A stretch of DNA of 28,660 nucleotides from Planctomycetota bacterium (GTDB lineage: Bacteria > Planctomycetota > Brocadiia > JAJRTI01), in the NCBI GenBank assembly GCA_024278415.1, contig JAJRTI010000760.1:1-28660 (forward strand), in the 5' to 3' direction. Position numbers and translations under genes: made by a program. Below the pieces are notes generated by a model. That model worked only from the letters and a program-made list of their open reading frames with translations. It did no database searches and was not told the origin of the DNA. The first letter of the stretch is position 1; the number at the start of each line of letters is the position of its first letter. This document shows positions 7,947 through 14,879 of this stretch, one piece after another.

Positions 7947-8149
7947 ATCGGTCGCGGCCAAGCTCAGCAGTTCTTCGGGGCCGCTCTCCAAGTCGCACAC
8001 CTCCCGCGGCGGACGCGTACCAGCAGTACGTCCAGAGCGACTCCCGCTACTGGCCGCCGTCGAGCGTCAGCAGATGAAGCTTGAATCTTACCACAGAACA
8101 GATGGGGGCACGGGGGGATGCGCGCTGTCGCCAGACGGAAGTCGCGGCC

Positions 8150-8788
8150 TCAGGCAATGGCCTCCATCCAGGCCCATGCCATCTGCATGTGGCCGGCAAT
8201 GGTGGGGTGCACGCCATCTCGGAGCCAGTAGGCCATGGGCGCCTGCTCCGCGAGTTTGTCGAACAGGCTTTGGAACGGCACGAAGGTCGCCGCGTAGTCG
8301 TCGGCGATGCGCTTGGCGATCTCGCGGCGCTGGTCGATTTCAGGGAACCAACTGTCCGTGACCGCGCCGACCTTGAGCGTGAACGGCTCGCAGATCACGA
8401 TGCGGAGGTCCGGCTTCGCGGCCTTCGCATCGTCGAGGAGCTTGCGGTAGGTCTGCTCGTACACGTCGAGCGGCACGCGCAACTCGGGATCCTTCTGGCC
8501 GTGCCAGGTGTCGTTCACGCCAATGAGGACACTGAGCACGTTGGGCTCCAGCGCGAGGCAGTCCACCTGCCAGCGCTCTTCGAGCTGCCACACCTTGTTG
8601 CCGCTATTGCCGCGGTTGTGGACCTGGAGGTTCTTGTCCGAATGCTTGGCGAGCAGCATGGACGCGGCAAAGAAGACATACCCGCGGCCAAGCCCTCCCG
8701 CGTCGTTGGCCGCGGCGCAATCGCGGTTGCGGCCGGCGTCGGTGATGGAGTCGCCTTGGAAGAGAATGACGTCGTTGGGTTGGATCAT
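8150..8788 (-). CDS. SGNH/GDSL hydrolase
   Basis: 212 residues. Block I VILFQGDSITD carries the nucleophile Ser14. Block II is in HNRGNSGNKVWQL (Gly60), block III is LIGVNDTW (Asn92), and block V is RDGVHPTIAGH with Asp191 and His194. All four SGNH residues are in place, so this is an active esterase or lipase-type enzyme. Relatives in this size range act on acetylated sugars or short acyl esters. There is no signal peptide, implying a cytoplasmic enzyme. ATG 8788 is chosen because GGAG lies 6 nt upstream; an in-frame extension to 8929 would run through repeat DNA. It follows the sialidase-like gene on the same strand, separated by 230 bp containing an inverted repeat. Confidence 0.85.
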   Translation of the reverse strand: MIQPNDVILFQGDSITDAGRNRDCAAANDAGGLGRGYVFFAASMLLAKHSDKNLQVHNRGNSGNKVWQLEERWQVDCLALEPNVLSVLIGVNDTWHGQKDPELRVPLDVYEQTYRKLLDDAKAAKPDLRIVICEPFTLKVGAVTDSWFPEIDQRREIAKRIADDYAATFVPFQSLFDKLAEQAPMAYWLRDGVHPTIAGHMQMAWAWMEAIA

Positions 8789-8909
8789 CGATGGCTCCGG
8801 CAGAATGGTTGATGGTTCATGGTTGATGGCGGAGGCGCCAATCACATGCTTGGGGTCAAGTCCATAATCAGGCCCAGCATGCCCGATCTTCGTGTCCTTC
8901 GTGGTTTGT

Positions 8910-9008
8910 AACATTTCAGCCGAGTGCAAAGAGTGGTCTCACCTCGCTGGCCCCCACCGACGCGGGGGCGGCGGGGGCGCGATCCCTGTTGCACTTGGCT
9001 GAAATGTT
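8910..9008. repeat. 20-bp inverted-repeat element, copy 1
   Basis: Arms AACATTTCAGCCGAGTGCAA (8910-8929) and TTGCACTTGGCTGAAATGTT (8989-9008) pair with one G-T mismatch around a 59-nt spacer. The spacer includes GGGGGCGGCGGGGGCGC. The same arms and the same G-rich spacer recur at 27301-27372, 18 kb away. Just outside, 8886-8905 reads CTTCGTGTCCTTCGTGGT-like sequence and 8804-8828 has tandem ATGGTTGATGGTTCATGG, both short repeated motifs. Confidence 0.85.
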
Positions 9009-9018
9009 GCCGTGGTTT

Positions 9019-10326
9019 TTACGGCACGATCATGTCCGCGAGGAATGCGTCCGTGATCTCTTTGCCGAGCAGGAAGAACTTGCGATCAGGATACCACAGC
9101 ACGTTCCTGCCGTTGCGCGTCGTGAAGCTCGCATACATGCTCAGGCCGGAGTTGCGCGGCGTCTCGGGCGTGTTCTTCACGCCGTCCACGCCGCAGTCGT
9201 CCGTGTCCATGAGCTGCTTGGCCGCGCTGAACCACACGGGCTGGCCTGCATCGGGGCGGAATTCCCCAAGCGCGGCGAAGCAGGGCCGCCGCGGGCCGGC
9301 GTCCGATGCGCCGCCGGCCTCGATGTCGCCACGGTTGTTGCTGTAGAGCAGCAGATAGCGGCCGTCCGCAAGCTGGTAGATGGGGTCGCAGCCCACGGGG
9401 TTGAGCAGGGGCGCGCCGAAGTCCCGGTCCAACAGCGGCCGCGGGCTGCACCACGTCTCGCCGTCGTCGCGCGACTCGCTCCACCAGATGTATCCGCTGC
9501 ACGTACGCATGACGCAGAACAGCCGGTCGTCGGGCAGGCGCACGAGGCTCGGCTCCTGCGCGATGCTCAGCAGCGGGTGCTTCCAGTGCGGCACGCGCAG
9601 CGCCTTGTCTCCCCACGCGGAGTAGCGCACGTCGAGGGCGTCCGGCTCGGGATCGTCATCCACGTTCGTGAAGCGCATGAACTCGACCACGGACTCGATC
9701 TCGGTCCAGCCCTTTACTTCCTTGAGCGTCGCGGCGGCCTTGTTGACCCAATGGCTATAGCCCATGAAGTAGCCGCCCGAGAGGTCGCGCTCCGGCCGCT
9801 GCCACACGATCCACTCCGGCGGCGTCTCGCCGGTGGGATCGTCGTACGGGCTCTTGGGCATGGGGATGTTCTGCGCCGCGGACCAGGTCTTGCCACAGTC
9901 GTCGCTGTACACGGCCTCCATCGTGCCCGTGTGCATCTTGATCCAGCCGGCGCTGCCTTGGTTGGCGTTGTACACCACGTAGATGCGCCCGGACTTGGAC
10001 ACCATGGGGAACGCCCAGCTTGCCATGTGTGCCGAGTCGCCGGCCGACGCGGGCCCGGCCACGTGGGTCGGCGCGGTCCACGTCACGCCCTCGTCATCGC
10101 TGCGCGCGAACACGATGCGGTTGATCTGTGCACGCGGCTTGTCGATGGCGATACCGGCCTGCGTCCAGATCGCCATGAGCGAGCCACCTGGGCCGTCGAA
10201 CGAGAGGAAATGCTCGTTCAGACTGTCGTCGGTCGAGCCGTCGTAGCTTCCGGGAACGTATACGACGTAGTCGGGGTTGGTGCGCTGGAGTTCGCGCTGG
10301 ATCGTGTCGGCCATGCTGTCTGACAT
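9019..10326 (-). CDS. Sialidase/BNR-repeat-like beta-propeller protein
   Basis: 435 residues with three Asp-box motifs (SxDxGxTW type): SDDEGVTW at 76-83, SDDCGKTW at 141-148 and SRDDGETW at 285-292. These mark the six-bladed sialidase propeller superfamily. Conserved arginines such as RLPDDRLFCVMRT (about 263-275) may form part of the carboxylate-binding site, but I cannot confirm a full sialidase catalytic set (Arg triad, Tyr/Glu). No signal peptide is seen, so it may act on imported sugars. The start ATG 10326 has GGAGG 9 nt upstream; the longer in-frame extension to 10989 is repeat-derived. It is followed by the SGNH hydrolase gene and could be co-transcribed. Glycoside hydrolase of unknown specificity is the safest reading. 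Confidence 0.8.
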   Translation of the reverse strand: MSDSMADTIQRELQRTNPDYVVYVPGSYDGSTDDSLNEHFLSFDGPGGSLMAIWTQAGIAIDKPRAQINRIVFARSDDEGVTWTAPTHVAGPASAGDSAHMASWAFPMVSKSGRIYVVYNANQGSAGWIKMHTGTMEAVYSDDCGKTWSAAQNIPMPKSPYDDPTGETPPEWIVWQRPERDLSGGYFMGYSHWVNKAAATLKEVKGWTEIESVVEFMRFTNVDDDPEPDALDVRYSAWGDKALRVPHWKHPLLSIAQEPSLVRLPDDRLFCVMRTCSGYIWWSESRDDGETWCSPRPLLDRDFGAPLLNPVGCDPIYQLADGRYLLLYSNNRGDIEAGGASDAGPRRPCFAALGEFRPDAGQPVWFSAAKQLMDTDDCGVDGVKNTPETPRNSGLSMYASFTTRNGRNVLWYPDRKFFLLGKEITDAFLADMIVP

Positions 10327-10529
10327 ACGGTGGTTCCTCCGTAGAATGGTGGGCAAGACGATACCACAGGCGGCGTGGGATGCAACCCAAGAGTTCGAAG
10401 TGTCCCACGGATGGCAGAGCGGACCCACGGATGCGGAACGTGACGGACAGCCATCGGCCGGAAGGGCTTCGGCCATACGTGAGAGACCATGGAGAAGCTC
10501 CGGCGCGAGGCCTGCATGGGGGCGCCTAG
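10327..10529. repeat. Intergenic stretch with CCCACGGATG tandem motif
   Basis: No gene seen. CCCACGGATG occurs at 10404-10413 and again at 10424-10433, a 20-nt period. The same motif is the core of the 30-bp inverted repeat at 27546-27575 / 27725-27754. It seems to be one of several short motifs repeated between genes in this genome. Confidence 0.5.
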
Positions 10530-10635
10530 GCCTGAAGCGGGACACCGCTTGACACGCGCCGGGGCAGTAGTAGCATAGCGGAGGTCTCAGCCGCAGCCCA
10601 TGTGCCCCGATGGCGCGTGAAACCGTGGGCGAAGT
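10530..10635 (+). repeat. ~105-bp direct repeat, copy A
   Basis: From GCCTGAAGCGGGACACCGC to GAAACCGTGGGCGAAGTG. It matches 11987-12095 at roughly nine positions in ten and in the same orientation. The two copies bracket the toxin-antitoxin pair. The best conserved part is GGGGCAGTAGTAGCATAGCG with the following AGGTCTCAGCCGCAG. It includes a promoter-like sequence. Confidence 0.8.
10549..10576 (+). promoter_or_regulatory. Promoter-like sequence inside repeat copy A
   Basis: TTGACA at 10549-10554, 16-bp spacer, TAGCAT at 10571-10576. The equivalent positions in copy B (12009-12014 TTAACA, 12031-12036 TAGCAT) keep the same spacing. Both copies point toward a small gene unit (10871 and 12203). 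Confidence 0.5.
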
Positions 10636-10711
10636 GCGTCGGATGCTTCTCGTGGGTGTCATTCGATGTGAGCGAGTCGCGGAGCTGGCGAGCGGGGTGC
10701 GTCCGGGAAGC

Positions 10712-10740
10712 TTGACACGAGAGATCTTGCGGCGTAGGCT
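10712..10740 (+). promoter_or_regulatory. Candidate promoter upstream of the toxin-antitoxin pair
   Basis: TTGACA at 10712-10717, 17-bp spacer, TAGGCT at 10735-10740. A further TTGACA at 10826-10831 has TACACT only 14 bp on (10846-10851), a short spacer, but lies closer to the first gene. No gene is supported between 10636 and 10870. Confidence 0.45.
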
Positions 10741-10870
10741 GATATCAGTGGCGCGAGGCCAGATGGGCCATCCTGCTGCCGTTTCTGTAAAGGATTGCGG
10801 AAACGCCTCCTGCTGGGAGACCTCCTTGACACCCTCCATCCCGGCTACACTGGATTGAGGAGGACTCGCC

Positions 10871-11176
10871 ATGAATGTCATCGAAGAGACGATCGACGCG
10901 ACGCTAGACTCGAATGCCCAACTGCGACTGACACAACAGCCGCGGCTGCCGCCCGGCCCCGTGCGAGTGACGATCCGCGTCGCCTCCACGGTTGTGCCGC
11001 GGCGCGGCCTGGCGTACGTGATCAGAGAGATCGCAGCCGAGCAGCGTTCCCGCGGCTTTCCCGGGCGATCGGCGGCGGACCTGCGCGCGGAAGACGACGC
11101 ACGCTTGGCCGAGGACGCTGAGCGGGACCGAGAACTGGATGCTGCGCGCCGCGGGGCTTCACAGGGATCCCCGTAG
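10871..11176 (+). CDS. Putative antitoxin of a VapBC-type pair
   Basis: 101 residues, MNVIEETIDATLDSNAQLRL... The N-terminus (about 1-40) looks like a short beta-strand segment ending in GPVRVTIRVAS, often seen in antitoxins that precede PIN toxins. The C-terminus (about 55-95) is a charged helix (SAADLRAEDDARLAEDAERDRELDAARR), suited to wrapping the toxin. I recognise no standard AbrB, Phd or RHH motif with certainty. AGGAGG at 10858-10863 lies 7 nt before ATG 10871. The TAG stop abuts the toxin ATG directly, so the two are translationally coupled. Assignment as an antitoxin rests mostly on that context. Confidence 0.65.
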   Translation: MNVIEETIDATLDSNAQLRLTQQPRLPPGPVRVTIRVASTVVPRRGLAYVIREIAAEQRSRGFPGRSAADLRAEDDARLAEDAERDRELDAARRGASQGSP

Positions 11177-11611
11177 ATGCTGTACTACCTGGACACCGTG
11201 ATCGTCATCTACGCCGTCGAGGGCAACCCCACCGACCAGCAACGGGCGTTAAACCATCTGACCGTGCTCGAACAGGCCGGCCATCGGTTCGCGATCAGCG
11301 AGTTGACTCGTACGGAGTGCTTGGTCCCAGTCCTTGGCCCGGGCGGCGGCCAGCGGCTATCGGACTTTTTGCGGTTCTTCCACGGGCCGAATCTGCGGAC
11401 GCTGGGCCTGACTGCCGCGGCACACACCCGGGCCAGCGCTATCCGGGGCGGCCACACCTACCCGGCAATCCCCCCCGCTGAGCCGAAGCGTTATGGGCTG
11501 GCCGACGCCCTCCATCTTGCCACCGCGATCGAGTTCGGCTGTGACGTGTTTCTCACCAACGACAGCCAATTGGCGAACTTCCCGGACATTACGGTCGAGG
11601 AGCTGCCGTGA
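11177..11611 (+). CDS. PIN-domain toxin, VapC-like ribonuclease
   Basis: 144 residues, a complete PIN domain. The acidic metal-binding residues are visible: Asp6 (YYLDTVIVIY), Glu47 (ELTRTECLVP), Asp110 (YGLADALHLATAI) and Asp129 (FLTNDSQL). VapC toxins are Mg-dependent endoribonucleases that cut tRNA or rRNA and are held inactive by the partner antitoxin. The ATG follows the stop of the 10871 gene without a gap and with only a weak AGGG upstream, consistent with coupled translation. The loop before the third acidic residue (HTYPAIPPAEPKRYGLAD) is longer than in many VapCs. Whether it is active as a toxin cannot be seen from sequence. Confidence 0.87.
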   Translation: MLYYLDTVIVIYAVEGNPTDQQRALNHLTVLEQAGHRFAISELTRTECLVPVLGPGGGQRLSDFLRFFHGPNLRTLGLTAAAHTRASAIRGGHTYPAIPPAEPKRYGLADALHLATAIEFGCDVFLTNDSQLANFPDITVEELP

Positions 11612-11737
11612 TCGTGACCGGGGCGCCACTTTGGTTTCACGCGCCGACAAGCTCCTGCGGCGCTCCCGGCAGGTGAGCTTAGTTGTTAGTGCCTTTGCGA
11701 TGAGGAACCGCGACAAAAAACAAGTTGTTGCTGACGT

Positions 11738-11839
11738 GGAGCGGACGGCCTTCGCCGTCCGTCGGAACGCGAAGGCCTGTCTGTGTGCGGCACGCACAGG
11801 CAGGCGTTCCGCTCCTGGGTTGCGGGCGAAGCCCGCCTT
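11738..11839 (+). repeat. Palindromic repeat P, long form
   Basis: Starts GGAGCGGACGGCCTTCGCCG, a hairpin with stem CGGACGGC/GCCGTCCG. It ends with GTTCCGCTCCTGGGTTGC and the hairpin GCGGGC-gaa-GCCCGC. Between them lies a 31-nt imperfect palindrome (11775-11805, arms GCCTGTCTGTG / CACAGGCAGGC). The short form at 11912-11984 lacks exactly this inner palindrome. Confidence 0.7.
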
Positions 11840-11911
11840 GTCGTCTTAAGCGTGAGAAACTGTCGCGCAGAATTAGGAAGTGGCTTGCGCTCTTGCTTCA
11901 CGCGGAGGGCC

Positions 11912-11984
11912 GGAGCGCACGGCCTTCGCCGTCCGTTGGAACGCGAAGACGTTCCGTTCCTGGGTTGTGGGCGTAGCTCGCTTT
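11912..11984 (+). repeat. Palindromic repeat P, short form
   Basis: GGAGCGCACGGCCTTCGCCG ... GGAACGCGAAG-AC-GTTCCGTTCCTGGGTTG. It aligns with both ends of 11738-11839, with AC in place of the 31-nt inner palindrome. A third fragment (GGCACGCAC ... GCGTTCCGCTCTGG) is at about 12488-12517. Confidence 0.65.
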
Positions 11985-11986
11985 AT

Positions 11987-12095
11987 GCCTGAAAGGGCGG
12001 GACACCGCTTAACACGCGCGGGGGCAGTAGTAGCATAGCGGAGGTCTCAGCCGCAGACTCTCTGCCCCGACGGCACGTGAAACCGTGGGCGACGT
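11987..12095 (+). repeat. ~105-bp direct repeat, copy B
   Basis: Same orientation as 10530-10635, beginning GCCTGAAAGGGCGGGACACC and ending GAAACCGTGGGCGACGTG. Promoter-like TTAACA (12009-12014) and TAGCAT (12031-12036) are at the conserved 16-bp spacing. The next gene starts at 12203. Confidence 0.8.
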
Positions 12096-12202
12096 GTCCC
12101 CGACGCACCATGGCGACACGCTGCCGCGCATGTTATGCCGACAGATCGGCGTGGTGAAAGGTCTTCGCGCGGATCCGCAATAATCATTGTTGGCACTCGG
12201 AA

Positions 12203-12463
12203 ATGACCAAGAAAACCCTAGCAATCCTGATATGCGTCCCGATTGCCTGCCTTGTCGTTTCTGGCTTGTCTGCCTTTGTCTGCATGGCTGTCGAATGCCC
12301 ATACTGTCACAACACCGACGGGAACGCGAAAGGTGGCTGCGTCCTCCGGCAGAGGGCGGGGAACTGCCGCGAAGACTACTACGACAAACATCACAACAAG
12401 TCGGACTGCCCATGGTGCGGCTCTCGGGGAAAGATGCGTCGTATCGAGGCATGGTTGGACTGA
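12203..12463 (+). CDS. Small membrane-anchored zinc-ribbon-like protein
   Basis: 86 residues, family not recognised. Residues about 5-29 (TLAILICVPIACLVVSGLSAFVCM) form one hydrophobic segment that would act as an uncleaved anchor or signal peptide. The remainder carries CPYC and CPWC pairs (about 32-35 and 69-72), with two further cysteines between, as in DnaJ-type or rubredoxin-like zinc ribbons. The spacing CxxC-x(33)-CxxC with GSRGK after the second pair resembles the DnaJ CxxCxGxG module loosely. ATG 12203 has only a weak upstream purine run. It stands alone after repeat copy B. It could be a chance frame, but the anchor plus paired CxxC design argues for a real gene. Confidence 0.55.
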   Translation: MTKKTLAILICVPIACLVVSGLSAFVCMAVECPYCHNTDGNAKGGCVLRQRAGNCREDYYDKHHNKSDCPWCGSRGKMRRIEAWLD

Positions 12464-12992
12464 GAGAATTGCGCGATGCCTCGCCGTTGGCACGCACGTC
12501 AGTGCGTTCCGCTCTGGCGTCTGGAGATCCCGCAACTGCGGGACGATCCCACGTCCCCCCTCTCAGGGGGGACTACAGGGGGGTAGCGTGGCCGAACACC
12601 AGAACCGTTCGGGCAAGGCATGGCCTCTGCGCCTGTCGGGGCTGACGGCCCCAACGGTGTCAAGTGTGTCCAGGTGTCAGCCTCCCAGGGGGTCAGCAGG
12701 GGGTGGCCGAACGGCTTCCGCCAAGGCTACCCCCCCCCTTCGGTTCCCCCCGGATTGCGCCTTCCGTATCGCGTCCCCGGCGCCAGAGACGCTCTTACGA
12801 GCGTGCTACGAACGCCCTCAATCCTCACGCGGACTTGCGAGCTGGCGCGGCAGAAGGACGCGATAGACATCCCGCTTGCCCTGAGTGGGCCAGCCGAATC
12901 CTTGACGCCATCTGCTGCCGGGGTTAGCTTGTGCGTGCGCGGCCAAGGCCTGCGTGTCGGTGCGCAGCCACTCCCCAAAACTCCGTGAACGC
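12464..12992. other. Intergenic region with GGACTACAGG-type repeats
   Basis: No gene supported. It includes a perfect hairpin TCCCGCA-ac-TGCGGGA near 12528-12543 and a CAGGGGGGACTACAGGGGGG segment at 12564-12583. A partial copy of the right end of the 27474-27862 element follows at about 12660-12690 (GTGTCCAGGTGTCAGCCT). A second G-rich block, CAGGGGGTCAGCAGGGGGTG, is followed by GGCCGAAC, as is the first. Confidence 0.5.
12561..12585. repeat. Uninterrupted relative of the 27884-28231 insertion site
   Basis: Reads CAGGGGG-GACTACAGG-GGGGTAGC. At 27867-28246 the same sequence is split: CAGGGGGGG-GACTACAGG, then a 348-bp foldback element, then GACTACAGG-GGGGCCGC. This looks like the unoccupied form of the same dispersed sequence. 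Confidence 0.65.
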
Positions 12993-13010
12993 ATGCAGAA
13001 AGCGCCTGCC

Positions 13011-14837
13011 ATGAAACCCACCGCTATTGCCCTGACGCTATTCATGCCGATCGCGGCCGCATGGAGTGCGGCGCACGATCCAGACGATTACGCACTCGCG
13101 CAGTTGGGAGCGACCGCGACCGCGTCCACCCAAATCCTGCGCTTCAAAGGCAGAGACTACCCGGCCGCGGCCGTGATCGATGGGAGCGTGACCGGCCCGT
13201 ACTGGGCCAGCGATTTCATCTTCAAGACCGCCAAGGGCCCGGAGTGGGTCGAGGTCGATCTGGGGCAGCCGCGGGTGCTCGGGTGTATCAAGGTGTACAT
13301 GATGACGGCCCGTGTGGGGACGCTGCTCGACGAGTTCACCGTGTCCATCATGCGCGATGGCGAGTGGGCGCCCGTGGCCCACGTGAAGGGGTTCCAGGAG
13401 CGGGCGAAGGACGCCGGCCGGCTCGATAGATTCGCCCAGCAGTTCGGCGTGTACCGTGTGGACCTCGGCCGCGCGGCCGTGCAACGGATCCGCGTGACCG
13501 TGCCGGGAACCGTTGCCCGGATCCAGGAGATCGAAGCGCTGCCCCCGCGGGACAAGGCCCCGGCGCTGACGGGCAAGCTGGAGGATCCGTCGGCGGTGAA
13601 CGTGTTCGATTTCGGGAGCAACGCGTCGCCGGTAGCCAAGGGATGCCTCCCGGCCACAGAGACGAGCGTCTACTCGGACGCGAGCGGGTACGGCTGGGCC
13701 GCTCGGACGCCCATGGTCGGCATCGCGCGGGGGCAGGGCTACGAGATGACCCGCGATTTCGTGGCGGGGAACGCCGCACCGTTGAGCAATTGCTTCCGTG
13801 TGAAGTTGCCCAATGGCAAGTACGCGGTTGGCGTCATCGCGGGCGATACGGAGTTCGACGTGCAGCCTTTTGAGATCGACGTCGAGCACGGCCAAGCGAC
13901 GAAGCGGATCGCCACCGCGGACCGATGCGAAGCGGCCCGCTTCAACGCGGTCGTACGCGTCGCGGATGGCGCGCTCGATATCCAAGTTCGCGCGAAGAAA
14001 GCCTGGCTGATCAGCGCCGTGGTGGTGGCGCCGCTGGAGAAACTCGCGGAGGCCGACGCGCGGCTGACGCAGATCGAGCACGAATACGCGTTTGGCGACC
14101 CCGGCATGATGAAAGGGCTCCAACGATCGGAGCCCGAGCCTCCGGCCGAAGTCGCCGCGCCCACTGACGTCGAGAAGCGCCGCGGCTACATGGTGTTCGC
14201 GCCATCGTCATTCACCGAGCACGTGTGGCCGACCTTGCCTCCGAGCAGAGGCAGCCGTGCGGCCGGTTTGCGCGCGTGGTGCACGCCGGGAGAATACGAG
14301 CCGGTGACCTTCGCGGTGCACGCACTCAAGACGCTCACGGACGTGCGCGTCACCGTGAGCGCGCTGAAAGGCCCGGCGACGCTCGAGGCCAATTCGATCG
14401 ACGTGCGCGTCGTGCACTGCTGGCCTCAGCGCTACAAGAGCCAGCGCAAGACCGAATGGGCCGTGATGCCGGAACTGCTGCGGCCGCAGGGCTATTGCGG
14501 CCAGACGTGGATCTCGCCGAAGACGAATCGGCAGTGGTGGATCACCGTGCACGCGCCGGAAGACGCGACGCCAGGCGACTACCGAGGGACTGTCACCATC
14601 GAAGCCGCGAACGCGGGCCGCGTGCGGTTGCCGTTCACGTTGGCCGTGTATCCATTCAAACTGCGATGGCCCAAGCCCATGGCATGGGGCATCTACTATT
14701 CCCCTCAGCGCTCGCAGCCACGGGGGGACTTCATGAGCCGCGAACGTCTGGAGGGTCTCGTGCGGGCGGACCTCCGCGACCTACGCGAACACGGCCTGAA
14801 CACCCTGGCGATCAATGCCGGGCCGGCCGTGAATTAG
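13011..14837 (+). CDS. Discoidin/GH123-like secreted glycosidase, N-terminal part up to in-frame TAG
   Basis: 608 residues to the TAG at 14835. MKPTAIALTLFMPIAAAWSA is a clear signal peptide; ATG 12993 is an equally good start. Residues about 30-190 form an F5/8-type (discoidin) carbohydrate-binding domain (GATATAST..., YWASDF, WVEVDLGQPRVLGCIKVYMM). About 200-360 is a beta domain of the malectin-like type (VNVFDFGSNASPV..., FDVQPFEIDV). About 395-560 is the beta-sandwich that precedes the catalytic barrel in DUF4091/GH123 proteins (WCTPGEYEPVTFAVHAL, DYRGTVTIEA, FTLAVYPFKLRWP). The barrel begins (MAWGIYYSP, RADLRDLREHGLNTLAINAGP) and is cut by TAG. The same frame resumes at once at 14838 with matching barrel sequence, so the encoded product would lack the active site unless the stop is read through. 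Confidence 0.8.
   Translation: MKPTAIALTLFMPIAAAWSAAHDPDDYALAQLGATATASTQILRFKGRDYPAAAVIDGSVTGPYWASDFIFKTAKGPEWVEVDLGQPRVLGCIKVYMMTARVGTLLDEFTVSIMRDGEWAPVAHVKGFQERAKDAGRLDRFAQQFGVYRVDLGRAAVQRIRVTVPGTVARIQEIEALPPRDKAPALTGKLEDPSAVNVFDFGSNASPVAKGCLPATETSVYSDASGYGWAARTPMVGIARGQGYEMTRDFVAGNAAPLSNCFRVKLPNGKYAVGVIAGDTEFDVQPFEIDVEHGQATKRIATADRCEAARFNAVVRVADGALDIQVRAKKAWLISAVVVAPLEKLAEADARLTQIEHEYAFGDPGMMKGLQRSEPEPPAEVAAPTDVEKRRGYMVFAPSSFTEHVWPTLPPSRGSRAAGLRAWCTPGEYEPVTFAVHALKTLTDVRVTVSALKGPATLEANSIDVRVVHCWPQRYKSQRKTEWAVMPELLRPQGYCGQTWISPKTNRQWWITVHAPEDATPGDYRGTVTIEAANAGRVRLPFTLAVYPFKLRWPKPMAWGIYYSPQRSQPRGDFMSRERLEGLVRADLRDLREHGLNTLAINAGPAVN
14835..14837 (+). other. In-frame amber codon interrupting the GH123-like gene
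   Basis: The frame reads INAGPAVN-TAG-SADPPKFDFSEIKWVMGLIMEAGG without any frameshift. TAG is one base from CAG, AAG, GAG, TGG, TAC and others. At least eight other genes here end in TAG (for example 11176, 18610, 22078, 22146, 23985, 25310), so the codon is not generally reassigned. Confidence 0.9.
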
Positions 14838-14879
14838 AGCGCGGACCCGCCGAAATTCGACTTCAGTGAGATCAAGTGG

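Larger units (their letters stand above)
11612..12202. other. Repeat-rich intergenic region after the toxin gene
   Basis: About 590 bases without a supported gene. It contains two related palindromic repeats (11738-11839, 11912-11984) and direct-repeat copy B (11987-12095), arranged almost back to back. Open frames crossing this stretch translate repeat DNA. Confidence 0.6.

Noticed and set aside
8989..10323. 444-codon plus-strand frame opposite the sialidase-like gene
   Set aside because: Antisense shadow without recognisable features.
10327..10989. N-terminal extension of the sialidase-like protein
   Set aside because: Translates intergenic repeat DNA; ATG 10326 has GGAGG upstream.
11738..11984. 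Possible integron attC-like sites
   Set aside because: Palindromic, but no integrase gene, no conserved R/L boxes (GTTRRRY) and no cassette array.
14835..14837. Genome-wide reassignment of TAG
   Set aside because: Several intact genes in the window end in TAG with no family sequence beyond it.
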